Shown: piece after piece, positions 35,190-44,160 of the stretch
How the letters are laid out: the number at the start of each line of letters is the position of its first letter
How positions within the stretch are numbered: the first letter of the stretch is position 1
DNA from: Nitrospirae bacterium YQR-1
GTDB lineage: Bacteria > Nitrospirota > Thermodesulfovibrionia > Thermodesulfovibrionales > Magnetobacteriaceae
Assembly: GCA_039908095.1 (NCBI GenBank)
Contig: JAMOBJ010000001.1
Coordinates: 62,001-126,000, forward strand
Length of the DNA stretch: 64,000 bases
Reading direction: 5' to 3'
Notes under the pieces: generated by a model
Database searches by the model: none
What the model was told of the DNA's origin: nothing
Seen by the model: only the letters and a program-made list of their open reading frames with translations
Translations under genes and position numbers: made by a program

Positions 35190-35822
35190 CTACAACTTTC
35201 TCATAATTGCTCTTACAGGGGAGCCGTCGCTGCCTGATATTTTAAGTGGAAGACATATGAGGTCGTAGTTACCTTCTGTGGTTTTAGATAAATCAAGGCT
35301 TTCGATTATCCAGATACCTGCGCTAAGCAGCATCTTGTGGACAGGTGCAGATTTACCGCACTGTGCAATTGAGTAATAATCAATTCCGACAACGCTTACT
35401 TTGCTGCAGAGAAGGTAATCGGCGCCCTCTTCAGTCAGATAGACGTAGTTTTCATAAAATTGCGGCTTCTTTAGATGCTCGGTAGAGTTAATCGTTTTAA
35501 AGAGAATCCTCTGTCCTTCTTTTAAGTTATGTTTTTTGAGCTCCTCAGGCTTAATGGATTCCCTGTCCTTGATGCAAATAACTCTTGCCGGGCCCACTGT
35601 TGCCTCAACCGGCATCGCATCTATTGAGAGGCCGTCTTTTATAAAATGAAGCGGACTGTCCATGTGTGTCCCGGCATGAACACTCATGGTAACTTCTGAA
35701 AGATTCATATTGTCTATATCCATACTCATTTTTTTCCGAATGCTAAAAGGTGGATCTCCTCTCCATACCACCATATCCGGACTAAGCGTCAATGTTGCAT
35801 CAATCCATGAGTTATCAGCCAT
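35190..35822 (-). CDS. Cyclase/kynurenine formamidase-like hydrolase
   Basis: The 210-residue protein has the metal-binding HAGTHMDSPLHF motif (HxGTHxDxPxH) characteristic of the putative cyclase family (PF04199), plus GIDYYSIAQ and a final polar strand. Members include kynurenine formamidase and isatin hydrolase; the substrate here cannot be told and no tryptophan-catabolism genes are adjacent. The gene stands between sbcD and the lipoprotein gene. Confidence 0.85.
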   Translation of the reverse strand: MADNSWIDATLTLSPDMVVWRGDPPFSIRKKMSMDIDNMNLSEVTMSVHAGTHMDSPLHFIKDGLSIDAMPVEATVGPARVICIKDRESIKPEELKKHNLKEGQRILFKTINSTEHLKKPQFYENYVYLTEEGADYLLCSKVSVVGIDYYSIAQCGKSAPVHKMLLSAGIWIIESLDLSKTTEGNYDLICLPLKISGSDGSPVRAIMRKL

Positions 35823-35910
35823 GAGTCAGCTCCCTGTTTTTTTATATTACAAACACCTCGTTCAAAGAAATTCACGGCAAAAAGTGTAGCCGGACTGAGT
35901 TTTTTTATTT

Positions 35911-36735
35911 TCAGCCCGGTGGAAAGTGTGTGCCACCGGGTGGTGGCCTCAGGCCGGTAAGCTCCGGGTGTGTTGCTAAAAACTTGTCAAGGTCTTTCAG
36001 TATGGAATCAAGAAATTTTGCGGCCTCCGCAGGGTCCCTTCTGCTTAGTTCGTCCAGTTGTATAGATTTTTCACGTGGAAACACCGAATCTATATTAGCA
36101 CGTTTTGCCACCATGGCTTGTGCCCAGCGTTGCAGGATAACTACCCGGTCGTTAAGATTTGCCGGTGTGGTGCTCTGTTTCTTGCTCTGTGCCAATAGCC
36201 CGGTAATGCCTTCTGCAGGGGGCATGACGGGCTGCGCCGGTTGCGGATTATTTGCATACTGAGGAGCCGGTGCAGCGGAAGGTAATGCGCTTGTCGTACT
36301 TGATGAATCAGAGTAGCTCTGCGCCGATACAGGGTATTGTGTTTGAGGTTTAGCCCCCTGGTTAATAAACTTTTCAACATCGGCATATATAGCATCAAGC
36401 ATTTTATAAGCCTCTGAGGAGTTTTCATTTGCGAGTGCCTCAAGTTTTCTTCCACGCTCCGGAGGCAGCACACCGTCAATATTTACTCCGCTGACCATCA
36501 TGCTTTTTGCCCAAAGATTCAGAGCTTCCATCCGTTGACTAATATTTGACTTATCTGTGGGGGCGGTTTTTACCTGCTTTACAATTTCCTCAATATTGAC
36601 AGGACTGCCGGCTGCTTTCGGCGGCTCTTTAGGCGGTGACACAGCAGGCTCCGGCGTGCAGCCAAACACAATTGACATAGCAGCAGCAATGCACAAAAAC
36701 ATTATCATTACAATCTGTGGCTGTTTTGTGTTCAT
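35911..36735 (-). CDS. Lipoprotein with two repeated domains
   Basis: The 274-residue protein has a signal peptide with lipobox SIVFGC (Cys26). Two related domains of about 60 residues occur: NISQRMEALNLWAKSM.. (about 63-123) and NLNDRVVILQRWAQAM.. (about 194-254). Each has W-A, a conserved NID-V-PE-R pattern and an EA-K-LD-I-D-FI/L end, so this is an internal duplication joined by a Pro/Gln/Ser-rich linker. The end is Pro/Gly rich. No family is recognised. It is probably anchored in the outer membrane or periplasm. Confidence 0.75.
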   Translation of the reverse strand: MNTKQPQIVMIMFLCIAAAMSIVFGCTPEPAVSPPKEPPKAAGSPVNIEEIVKQVKTAPTDKSNISQRMEALNLWAKSMMVSGVNIDGVLPPERGRKLEALANENSSEAYKMLDAIYADVEKFINQGAKPQTQYPVSAQSYSDSSSTTSALPSAAPAPQYANNPQPAQPVMPPAEGITGLLAQSKKQSTTPANLNDRVVILQRWAQAMVAKRANIDSVFPREKSIQLDELSRRDPAEAAKFLDSILKDLDKFLATHPELTGLRPPPGGTHFPPG

Positions 36736-36787
36736 TGTATATATCCTCCATGTTGTGATTAGTTTTCATTGAGTAATTTTTGCTGAT

Positions 36788-38161
36788 TTATGCCATGTTC
36801 TTTTTACCAAAAATTTTATTTTTTAATTCCCTTAATCCCCGGCCTGCCAGTGACCGCCATCTTACTATTTGATACAGCCTGGTTAACTGCTTTGAGGTTA
36901 GCTCACTTACAGGATAAGGTGATTTGTATATATCAAAGTTACCCCAGTCTATTGTGTCAAATTTGTACTTATTCTTTATGTAATAATACACATCGGTACC
37001 CGGCAAAGGAAAGCACAGATTGAATTTAACCAAAGGGGTTCCAGCGGAAAAGGCAAACTTTATGGTCTGTTGCATCTGAGCCCTTGACTCACCGGGAAAA
37101 CCCAGAATAAACCACGCAAAAGGCTCTATGCCGCTTTCAGCTATAAGCCTGATCTTTTCGTTTATCATTTCAAGTGAGCCGTGCTTGTTCATAACCTTAC
37201 GGGTCTGTTCAGAGCCGGACTCTATGCCCAGGTGGATCATCCTGCAGCCGGACTTATACATAAGGGAGAGTACCTCAGGGGTCAGATTGTCAAGACGTTC
37301 GTAACTAACACAGTCCCACTCAACCTTCATGTCTGAATCAACCATAAGTTGACAGAGCTTTACAAGGTTATTCTTAATTGATGTAAAGCTGTTGTCCTGA
37401 AACATAAAGCTTCTGACGTTATAGTTGTCATACAGGAAGCACAGCTCTTTAAAGACATTTTCAGGGGATCTGAAGCGGATTTTTCTGCCGCTTATATTGT
37501 GGACGTCACAAAAGGAACACTTTCCGGTGCAGCCCCGTGTGGTTATGACAGGAGCCGGCACGCCCACTGACTTGTCGGAGCCGTGTATGGTGGCAAAGTA
37601 GTTCATGGGATTTATCATATCCCAGTCAGGGAAATCAATGTCGTCCAGTCCGGTGTGAAGGGAAATAGGATTAGCACATACACCGGTGTTGCTGCGCCAT
37701 GTGAGGCCGGGTATGGCAGAGGCAACAGCATGTTCTAATCCGACATGTCTGCTTTTGCCGTTAATGGCACTAAGCAGGAGGGGAAAACTCTGTTCAGCTT
37801 CACCCTTTATTGCATAGTCACAGATGCTGAAATCACTCATAAGCTCACCGGGCTCTGTGCTTGACGGATGCGGTCCCCCTATAACAATAAAAGCCTCCGG
37901 CAGTGTTTCCCTCACGATTTTAACTGTTTCCTTCGCTGCCCCCACATCTTTGGTAAACAGCTTAACCCCCACACACTGCGGAGCGTTATCAACTAACCAT
38001 TTCTTAAAGCCGGAGACTGTCAGATTCATATTCCAGTCCATGATTGTGACGTCATGGCCGTGTTTTTTTAATGCCGACACTATATAGCCTAGCCCCAGAT
38101 CAGGAATATTGGGCGGATACTTTACAAATTCCTTAAAGGGCTGCATAACATGGACTTTCAT
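36788..38161 (-). CDS. B12-binding radical SAM protein
   Basis: The 457-residue protein begins with a cobalamin-binding fold (GLGYIVSALKKHGHDVTIMDWN, then VIGGPHPSS) followed by a radical SAM domain with CTGKCSFC (CxxxCxxC) holding the [4Fe-4S] cluster and GIESGSEQTRKVMNKHG. The class includes HpnJ-like and BchE-like enzymes that modify lipids or pigments. The substrate is unknown. It is divergent from the acyltransferase gene, so a lipid role is possible. A second such gene lies at the right end of the window. Confidence 0.85.
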   Translation of the reverse strand: MKVHVMQPFKEFVKYPPNIPDLGLGYIVSALKKHGHDVTIMDWNMNLTVSGFKKWLVDNAPQCVGVKLFTKDVGAAKETVKIVRETLPEAFIVIGGPHPSSTEPGELMSDFSICDYAIKGEAEQSFPLLLSAINGKSRHVGLEHAVASAIPGLTWRSNTGVCANPISLHTGLDDIDFPDWDMINPMNYFATIHGSDKSVGVPAPVITTRGCTGKCSFCDVHNISGRKIRFRSPENVFKELCFLYDNYNVRSFMFQDNSFTSIKNNLVKLCQLMVDSDMKVEWDCVSYERLDNLTPEVLSLMYKSGCRMIHLGIESGSEQTRKVMNKHGSLEMINEKIRLIAESGIEPFAWFILGFPGESRAQMQQTIKFAFSAGTPLVKFNLCFPLPGTDVYYYIKNKYKFDTIDWGNFDIYKSPYPVSELTSKQLTRLYQIVRWRSLAGRGLRELKNKIFGKKNMA

Positions 38162-38280
38162 TATTCGCTATTTCCTTTCTCGTGCTATTTTCTCACCTAT
38201 ATGCTATATCTACACATCTCTTGCTGTCAATCCCTATGTGTACGTAAAACAGTTTTTTCTGCATATAAATTATTTTTTCA

Positions 38281-38309
38281 TTGCAATTTGGTTTAATTTT
38301 TGTTATAAA
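38281..38309 (+). promoter_or_regulatory. Promoter of the acyltransferase gene
   Basis: TTGCAA (38281-38286), 17 bases, TATAAA (38304-38309). The predicted transcription start is only a few bases before ATG 38320 and no Shine-Dalgarno sequence is visible, so the mRNA may be leaderless. Confidence 0.5.
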
Positions 38310-38319
38310 ATATTACGAA

Positions 38320-39321
38320 ATGGGTATTGTGCAAACACTAAAAGGTTATTTAAATCCTGCTGGTTTTTTAAAGTGGCTTTACTGGAAGTATCTGAGAGTT
38401 GTTTTCTCTGAACTGCCTCCGTTTGTTATAAATACGATAATGTCTTTTTTAGCAAGGTTGCAAATGGCCTCAAGCAGGAAACGCAAGCTAGTTACGCTTG
38501 AGGAGCTTTATAAATCGGGATTAATAGACGGCACTGAAAACTTACGTGAAATATTACATATTGCATTTCAAACGCAGCTAAACTCATGGGCAAAACTCTG
38601 CTACTTAAGGAAAATCAACAGCGGCAATGTTGAAACCTATATTACGGCAACAGGGTTAGTACACCTTGAAGAGGCACTAACAAAAAACAAAGGGGCTATA
38701 CTATTAAATCCGCATTTCGGCCCCTTTATGCTGATAATGCCTGCGCTTGGGTACAGGGGATATAAGGTAAGCCAGGTAGCCATTCAGGGGGAGCCGCCGA
38801 CTGTGGCAAGAAGGGGCTTTGTCTGGTACGCTAATAATGCCAAGTTTCATGCCGTTGAAAAACTTATGCCGGTGACTTTTATAAACGCCGGTATTCCCCT
38901 TGAAGACAAGTACGGTCTGAGGAACATGTCTATGAGGGAAATAATGCTCTCTTTGCAGAGAAATGAGGTCATACTGTTTCCTGCAACCGGGCGTGGCGGC
39001 AGAAAGTGGTGTGAGGCCGGATTTTTAGGCCGTAGAGCCAACTTTAATATATCTCCCTTCAAACTTGCCATTAAAACAGGGGCGGCACTCTTGCCGGTGT
39101 TCCTCGTTGACAAAAAGGATGGTGTGGCCGAAATGGTGGCGGAGCCTTCCATAAATATTTCAAAAGAAGACACTCCGGAGACCCTGCTGGATAAGTATCT
39201 GATTGTTTTAACCAAATACGTCAGGCAGCATCCGGAGCACTTTGCATATTTTCTTTATGAGATGAGGATGAAAGCGTGGTGGGATGACCATCCTTTTTTC
39301 AATGATTATAAAAAAGCCTGA
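38320..39321 (+). CDS. LpxL-like lipid A or lysophospholipid acyltransferase
   Basis: The 333-residue protein has an N-terminal amphipathic/membrane segment (LKWLYWKYLRVVF), the acyltransferase block LLNPHFGPFMLIMPALGYRG (HxxxxM rather than HxxxxD/E), a Gly/Arg-rich block FPATGRGGRKW and a late hydrophobic strand TGAALLPVFLV. It belongs to the LpxL/LpxM/HtrB superfamily but with an unusual catalytic motif; HxxxxD/E is expected and here Phe-Met follow. It may therefore be a divergent or altered enzyme. Start at ATG 38320 by elimination; a TTG at 38281 would overlap the promoter. Confidence 0.75.
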   Translation: MGIVQTLKGYLNPAGFLKWLYWKYLRVVFSELPPFVINTIMSFLARLQMASSRKRKLVTLEELYKSGLIDGTENLREILHIAFQTQLNSWAKLCYLRKINSGNVETYITATGLVHLEEALTKNKGAILLNPHFGPFMLIMPALGYRGYKVSQVAIQGEPPTVARRGFVWYANNAKFHAVEKLMPVTFINAGIPLEDKYGLRNMSMREIMLSLQRNEVILFPATGRGGRKWCEAGFLGRRANFNISPFKLAIKTGAALLPVFLVDKKDGVAEMVAEPSINISKEDTPETLLDKYLIVLTKYVRQHPEHFAYFLYEMRMKAWWDDHPFFNDYKKA

Positions 39322-39373
39322 CAACCGCCACTGACAAATACGTTCAACGTTAATTGCCTGCTCTTACATGATA

Positions 39374-39408
39374 CCTCATCTTTCGATGTATAATATCGAA
39401 AGATGAGG
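39374..39408. terminator. 14-bp perfect hairpin between convergent genes
   Basis: CCTCATCTTTCGAT (39374-39387) and ATCGAAAGATGAGG (39395-39408) with a seven-base loop. It lies between the acyltransferase stop and the 3' end of the small zinc-ribbon gene, so it can serve both. No long T-run follows on either strand. Confidence 0.5.
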
Positions 39409-39430
39409 AGCCTTCATCAGGCATAAATAG

Positions 39431-39607
39431 TTAAGCACATAAAGCAAATCCTGTACCATGGCACGTTGGGCATTCCTTTTCGGGTTCGGTTATGCAATCC
39501 TCCAGTGCGTCGTCAGATTTATTAGCTCTCCACTCCATATTGCAGACGGTTTCGCCGGCAATTACCGTTTTTCCCTTACACTCCGGGCAAATAGTTTTAG
39601 CGTCCAT
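39431..39607 (-). CDS. Small zinc-ribbon-like protein (58 aa)
   Basis: A 58-residue protein starts at ATG 39607 behind a strong AAGGAGG site. It has CPEC near the N-terminus, one Cys at residue 22, one at 43 and CPTCHGTGF near the C-terminus, like DnaJ-type CxxCxGxG half sites. Four of the cysteines form two CxxC pairs, suited to a zinc ribbon. No family is recognised. It lies between the acyltransferase and the pump operon and runs convergent with the former. Confidence 0.65.
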   Translation of the reverse strand: MDAKTICPECKGKTVIAGETVCNMEWRANKSDDALEDCITEPEKECPTCHGTGFALCA

Positions 39608-39796
39608 AATGTTTTCCTCCTTACCTTATATAAGCGGGTTAACAATCATAGAATACGCCTCTGCTGATTTTATTATACAAAATAGAACATACAGATGTAA
39701 ATACGGACCGGAAATCCAACGCAGAAACTATGCCGGCTTACTAACCCAATCAAAAGAACAAAAAAAATTGCTCAAATTATTATCTCAAAAAAACAC

Positions 39797-39825
39797 TTGA
39801 CAATATTCAAACATTCGAATATATT
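39797..39825 (+). promoter_or_regulatory. Promoter with ATTC-N8-GAAT operator (SqrR/BigR-like)
   Basis: TTGACA (39797-39802), 17 bases, TATATT (39820-39825) drive the pump operon. Within the spacer lies ATTC-N8-GAAT (39805-39820), an inverted repeat of the kind bound by ArsR-family persulfide sensors such as SqrR and BigR. Repressor binding here would cover the promoter. Downstream genes for sulfur transport (YeeE/YedE) and a DsrE-like protein fit control by sulfide or polysulfide. The regulator gene is not in the window. Confidence 0.65.
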
Positions 39826-39868
39826 AATAATAGCATATATTAGTTATCTTCTATTATGGAGGCATTGT

Positions 39869-42187
39869 ATGAAAAAACTGTTTCTTGTCGAGTTCTCTGT
39901 TAAACATCCCAAAATAGTTGTTACCCTGACGTTACTCATTACTATAGCCTTTATTACACAGTTTCCTAAAATAAAAACCGACACCAATCCAAAACATATG
40001 CTCCCTGCAACATCTGACGTCAGGATGTGGAATACTGAGGTAGATAAAACATTTGGCCTTTACGAGGATATGATTGTCCTGGGGGTAGTAAATGAAAACG
40101 GTATCTTAAACAAAGAAAGTCTTGGAAAAATCTATAGGATAAGCGACGAAATAGTCAAAACTAAAGGAGTTGCGGCAAGGGATGTCAACAGTCTCTCAAC
40201 TATTACCAATGTGACGGCAGACAAAGGTATTTTAAAAGTCGCTCCTTTAATGGTGGATATTCCAAAAACCGAACCGGAGATAGCTTCTATCAGAAAGAGT
40301 CTATTTGAAAACCCTGTCTTTATTAACCGCATTGTATCAAAGGATGAAAAGGCCACTGCCATATATATACCCCTTGAGAAAGGAGCAAATGGAAAAGAGA
40401 TAGCTGATAAGCTCAGAGAGATAGTTAAACTGGAAGGCGGCCCGGAAAAATACTATGTAGCCGGTGACCCTGTTGTAAGAGACACCTTTGGTGTAGAGAT
40501 GTTTAAACTAATGGCAATTTTTGCTCCCATTGCAGGAATGCTTATGTTTACTTTGAGATATCTCATGTTTAGGGACTTTTTTCTCTCAGCCACGCTGATG
40601 ATGGATGCGATGATTACAATTGTGTGGAGCATGGGAGCTTTGATAGCTCTCGGATTTCCTATCCATATTATGAGTTCAATGGCTCCTGTATTTTTAATGG
40701 CGGTTGCCACTGACAGTATCCATATCTTTAATGAATTTTATTTCCGCTACAAAGAAAAGAAAGACAAAAAGGCTGCAATACTTGAAACTATGCAGGCTGT
40801 AGCTCAACCGGTTAAATATACTGCATTAGCAACAGCAGCTGGATTTGGCGTACTTCTATTTATGAATATTATTCCTGTAAAAATTTTTGGTGGTGTTTTG
40901 GTTTTAGGTACGGTTCTCTTAAGGGTACTCAGTTTCAGTTTTATCCCTGCCATGTTTACCTTTGTAAAAGAACAACACATAGAGGAGGCATCAAAGAAAG
41001 AAGACATAGCAGTCAGTGGTACTTCTCAATTTCTGAGGGCTCTGGCAAGTTTTGGTGCCGGTGAGGCAAAGAGTACAGTTGCTGTGGGGTTGATACTTCT
41101 GTTAGTAGCCATTATAGGGATAACGAAGATACGTGTTAACAACAACATGGTGGAATGGTTTAAGAAAACCAGCGATGTTCGTACCGCCGATACGATAATT
41201 AATAAATCGCTCGGAGGCACATCATTAGGATATATTGTGGCCGAATCAAAGGAGGACGATTTCATTAAAAATCCGGAGGTAATGCGCTACATGGAAGGTC
41301 TGCAAAGGCACATGGAAAAGCTCTCTGTTGTTGGTAAAACAAGTTCTGTCGTTGATTATGTAAAAACAATTAACCGGGTACTTCATGATGATAACCCTGT
41401 ATATAACTCAGTACCCAATACAAAGGCGACAATTGGGCAGTATTTGTTTTTGTTTAGCATGTCGGCAAAACCATCTGATCTTAACAATGTCGTTGACTAT
41501 CCCTTTAGAAGAGCCAACATATGGGTACAGCTAAAAACCTGGGATGCACAGGCAATGAGTGATGTTATAAGGGCGGTAGATGAGTACAAAAAGGCCAATC
41601 CAATATCTTTGGAGTTCAGGCCGGCAGGCATCGCTTATTTTAATCTCATCTGGAATAATGAGGTGCTCTGGGATATGGTTAAAGGATTTATTTTAGCCTT
41701 AATAGCCGTTTTGGTGATTCTTGCCTTTAACTTTCGCTCCATAAAATGGGCAATAATCGGATATATTCCTCTGCTTTTTACAATCACTTTTATATATGGA
41801 GTTTTAGGCTTTATTGGTAAAGACTTTGATATGCCGATTTCTGTGATGAGTTGTTTAAGTCTTGGCATGGCGGTAGATTTTGCCATCCATTTCATTAGCC
41901 GGTTCAGACAGAGGTTGGCTGAAATGCAAATTTCCAGCGCCGAAAAAGATTATACTAAGGAGATTTTAACCGATTCTTTGCTCTGGAGCGCCTCAAGACC
42001 TGGTAAAGGGATACTTCGCAACGCAGTGCTCTTTGCCGCAGCTTTTTCCGTTATGATATTTGCACCCCTTACGCCTTATGTTACCGTGGGAGTTTTTATT
42101 GTAAGCATGATGAGTTTAAGTTGTGTATTAACAATTATTTATCTGCCGGCTCTTATCATTTTATTAAGAAAATGGTTATTTCGGTAG
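39869..42187 (+). CDS. RND/MMPL-family transporter
   Basis: The 772-residue protein has a first helix (residues 8-28), a periplasmic loop, a helix bundle (about 240-390) and a second half repeating the pattern (about 400-772), as in MMPL/HpnN-type RND proteins; both halves have the sterol-sensing-like helices. It is shorter than drug RND pumps and lacks an adaptor gene. ATG 39869 has GGAGG upstream; the alternative TTG at 39797 is the -35 box. It heads the operon and with the LolA-like and barrel genes probably moves lipids or a sulfur-linked substrate to the outer membrane. Confidence 0.85.
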   Translation: MKKLFLVEFSVKHPKIVVTLTLLITIAFITQFPKIKTDTNPKHMLPATSDVRMWNTEVDKTFGLYEDMIVLGVVNENGILNKESLGKIYRISDEIVKTKGVAARDVNSLSTITNVTADKGILKVAPLMVDIPKTEPEIASIRKSLFENPVFINRIVSKDEKATAIYIPLEKGANGKEIADKLREIVKLEGGPEKYYVAGDPVVRDTFGVEMFKLMAIFAPIAGMLMFTLRYLMFRDFFLSATLMMDAMITIVWSMGALIALGFPIHIMSSMAPVFLMAVATDSIHIFNEFYFRYKEKKDKKAAILETMQAVAQPVKYTALATAAGFGVLLFMNIIPVKIFGGVLVLGTVLLRVLSFSFIPAMFTFVKEQHIEEASKKEDIAVSGTSQFLRALASFGAGEAKSTVAVGLILLLVAIIGITKIRVNNNMVEWFKKTSDVRTADTIINKSLGGTSLGYIVAESKEDDFIKNPEVMRYMEGLQRHMEKLSVVGKTSSVVDYVKTINRVLHDDNPVYNSVPNTKATIGQYLFLFSMSAKPSDLNNVVDYPFRRANIWVQLKTWDAQAMSDVIRAVDEYKKANPISLEFRPAGIAYFNLIWNNEVLWDMVKGFILALIAVLVILAFNFRSIKWAIIGYIPLLFTITFIYGVLGFIGKDFDMPISVMSCLSLGMAVDFAIHFISRFRQRLAEMQISSAEKDYTKEILTDSLLWSASRPGKGILRNAVLFAAAFSVMIFAPLTPYVTVGVFIVSMMSLSCVLTIIYLPALIILLRKWLFR

Positions 42188-42199
42188 AGGGAGGGTAAA

Positions 42200-42748
42200 G
42201 TGAAAAAGATATTGAAAAGCCAATGGCACTGGTCAATGGCAGGGATTTTAGCCGGAGTTTCTATTTTAGCTGCCATGACGCTTTCTAAAAACCTTGCTAT
42301 AGCTGGAGCATTTGTAGCACTTGTGAGAAAGATAGTTAATATTGTTAACCCTGATTACTTAGCGGGTACATCATTTATCGGAGAGATCAGGGGCAGCGAT
42401 ACGTGGATGGTTTCAATGCTTGGCGGCATAATGCTGGGGGCTTTTGCAGCATCGAAGCTCTCCGATACCTTTCGGCTGCACGGGGTAACGGCACTATGGG
42501 GCAGGGCCTTTAGCCGCAGTGTATGGAAACGAGGTGTGGTTGTTTTTGGCGGAGGTGTTTTATTAGGCGTTGGGGCCAACATTGGCGGAGGATGCACTAC
42601 AGGAGCATTTCTTACGGGAGTACCCACACTGTCTGTAGGCAGCATTGTAACAAGCGTCTCCTTTTTTGGCGCTGCAATACTGACAGCAAACCTGCTTTAC
42701 TTAGGCAAAGATAAGAAAGTAGGCAATCTGTCATATAATGACGATTAA
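42200..42748 (+). CDS. YeeE/YedE-type sulfur transport protein, half A
   Basis: The 182-residue membrane protein has five or so helices and the motif GANIGGGCTTGAFLTGVPT, with the conserved Cys of YeeE/YedE (thiosulfate/sulfur transport, TsuA-like) in GGGCTTG. Complete YeeE is about 350 residues with two Cys; here the function is split over two genes (this and the next). The GTG start at 42200 follows GAGGGAGGG. It lies 12 bases after the pump gene. Confidence 0.85.
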   Translation: MKKILKSQWHWSMAGILAGVSILAAMTLSKNLAIAGAFVALVRKIVNIVNPDYLAGTSFIGEIRGSDTWMVSMLGGIMLGAFAASKLSDTFRLHGVTALWGRAFSRSVWKRGVVVFGGGVLLGVGANIGGGCTTGAFLTGVPTLSVGSIVTSVSFFGAAILTANLLYLGKDKKVGNLSYNDD

Positions 42749-42764
42749 AGGGAGGAAATGATAA

Positions 42765-43316
42765 ATGGATATGGTTTCCGGTTTAATAATAGGTTTTTTG
42801 TTTGGCCTTGCGCTGTGGAAGGCAGGGGCTTTGAGGTACTCGGTGGTAGTTGGCGCTTTACTTCTTAAGGACTTCCGCCTATACGGATTTATGATGACAG
42901 CTCTGGCAACGGTTGTGTTCGGTATCATCCTGTTTAAACTATTTGGAGTTAATGTAGAAGTAGGAATCAGGCCATACTGGGGGCTCTCTCATGTCATAGG
43001 CGGTGGTATTTTCGGTATAGGCATGGGCCTGCTTGGCATGTGCCCTGGTACGTGTGTGGGACGAGCCGGAACAGGAAAATACTTAGCTCTTTTGGGGATA
43101 TTGGGAGTATTAATTGCCTCTTGTATTGCAGAGAAAATTCTACCGGTAATGGGTGGTTTGGGTTTACGGTTTGATGAACCCAGAGAGCTTACCATTTACC
43201 AACAGGTCGGAGTAGAATATTTTACCGGTATAGTTCTGTTAGAAATTCTTGTCTTATTCTTTTTAGGAGGATTATTTTTTCTGGAAAGAAAAAAAGCTAA
43301 TGATGTACAAATATAA
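42765..43316 (+). CDS. YeeE/YedE-type sulfur transport protein, half B
   Basis: The 183-residue membrane protein carries LLGMCPGTCVGRAGTGK, the second conserved Cys motif of the YeeE/YedE family, and several helices. It and half A probably form the pore together and hand a persulfide sulfur between the cysteines, as proposed for thiosulfate-taking YeeE. ATG 42765 follows GGGAGG by 9 bases. It sits 16 bases after half A. Confidence 0.85.
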   Translation: MDMVSGLIIGFLFGLALWKAGALRYSVVVGALLLKDFRLYGFMMTALATVVFGIILFKLFGVNVEVGIRPYWGLSHVIGGGIFGIGMGLLGMCPGTCVGRAGTGKYLALLGILGVLIASCIAEKILPVMGGLGLRFDEPRELTIYQQVGVEYFTGIVLLEILVLFFLGGLFFLERKKANDVQI

Positions 43317-43334
43317 ATAATACGGAGGTCGGAG

Positions 43335-44138
43335 ATGATAAAAAAACTCATTATTCTTCTTATAATTATTTTACCATTAGATGTATTTGCGCTTACACCT
43401 GAGGAAATAGTAAAGGAATCACAGGCTGTTTTCTTCTATAAGGGGCAGGATTTTAAAACAAGGGTTTCTATGAAATTAATCGGCGGCAGCGGCCAGGGAA
43501 GAATAAGGGAACTAACGATGATAAGAAAAAACTATGGAGATACGGGCGGTCAACAGAAAATTTTTATGTATTTCTTTCAACCGGCTGATGTTAAAGATAT
43601 GACTTTTATGGTTTACAAGTATCCTGCAAAGGATGATGACAGGTGGCTGTTTATACCGGCGGTAAACATGGTAAAGAGAATTTCGGCTCAGGATAAACAT
43701 TCAAGTTTTGCCGGTTCAGATTTCACGTATGAGGATATTTCAGGGAGGGATGTTGAAGACGATACGCACGAAATCAAAGAAGCCGGCAGAACCTTGCCGA
43801 TAGGAAATGAAAACAGAGATTGTTTTGTTATCAAAAGTACTCCCAGATTCCCAGGCGGAGATTATAGTTACAAACTTTCATACATAGACAAGGACACATT
43901 TGTCCCTCTGAAGGAGGAGTATTTTGATAGAAAAGGGGAACTTTATAAAATCTATACGGCAGATGAAATTAAAATCATAGACGGCTTTCCAACCGTTATA
44001 AAAAGAACAATGAAAAACCTCTCAAGCGGACACAAAACAGAGGTCGTCCTTACAAAAACCAATTACAATATCGGCATTGAGGATAATTTGTTTTCTGAGC
44101 GTTACCTCAAACAGCCTCCTCAGAAGTTGATTGAATAA
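43335..44138 (+). CDS. LolA-like outer-membrane lipoprotein-sorting protein
   Basis: The 267-residue protein has a signal peptide (IIILPLDVFA) and an LolA/LppX-like beta fold, with PAKDDDRWLFIPAVNMVKRISA and SSFAGSDFTYEDISGRD typical of the outer-membrane lipoprotein-sorting family found next to RND pumps. It would shuttle a hydrophobic cargo across the periplasm. It lies 18 bases after half B. The cargo is unknown. Confidence 0.8.
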   Translation: MIKKLIILLIIILPLDVFALTPEEIVKESQAVFFYKGQDFKTRVSMKLIGGSGQGRIRELTMIRKNYGDTGGQQKIFMYFFQPADVKDMTFMVYKYPAKDDDRWLFIPAVNMVKRISAQDKHSSFAGSDFTYEDISGRDVEDDTHEIKEAGRTLPIGNENRDCFVIKSTPRFPGGDYSYKLSYIDKDTFVPLKEEYFDRKGELYKIYTADEIKIIDGFPTVIKRTMKNLSSGHKTEVVLTKTNYNIGIEDNLFSERYLKQPPQKLIE

Positions 44139-44160
44139 ATGATACCGTAGGAGATAGAAA

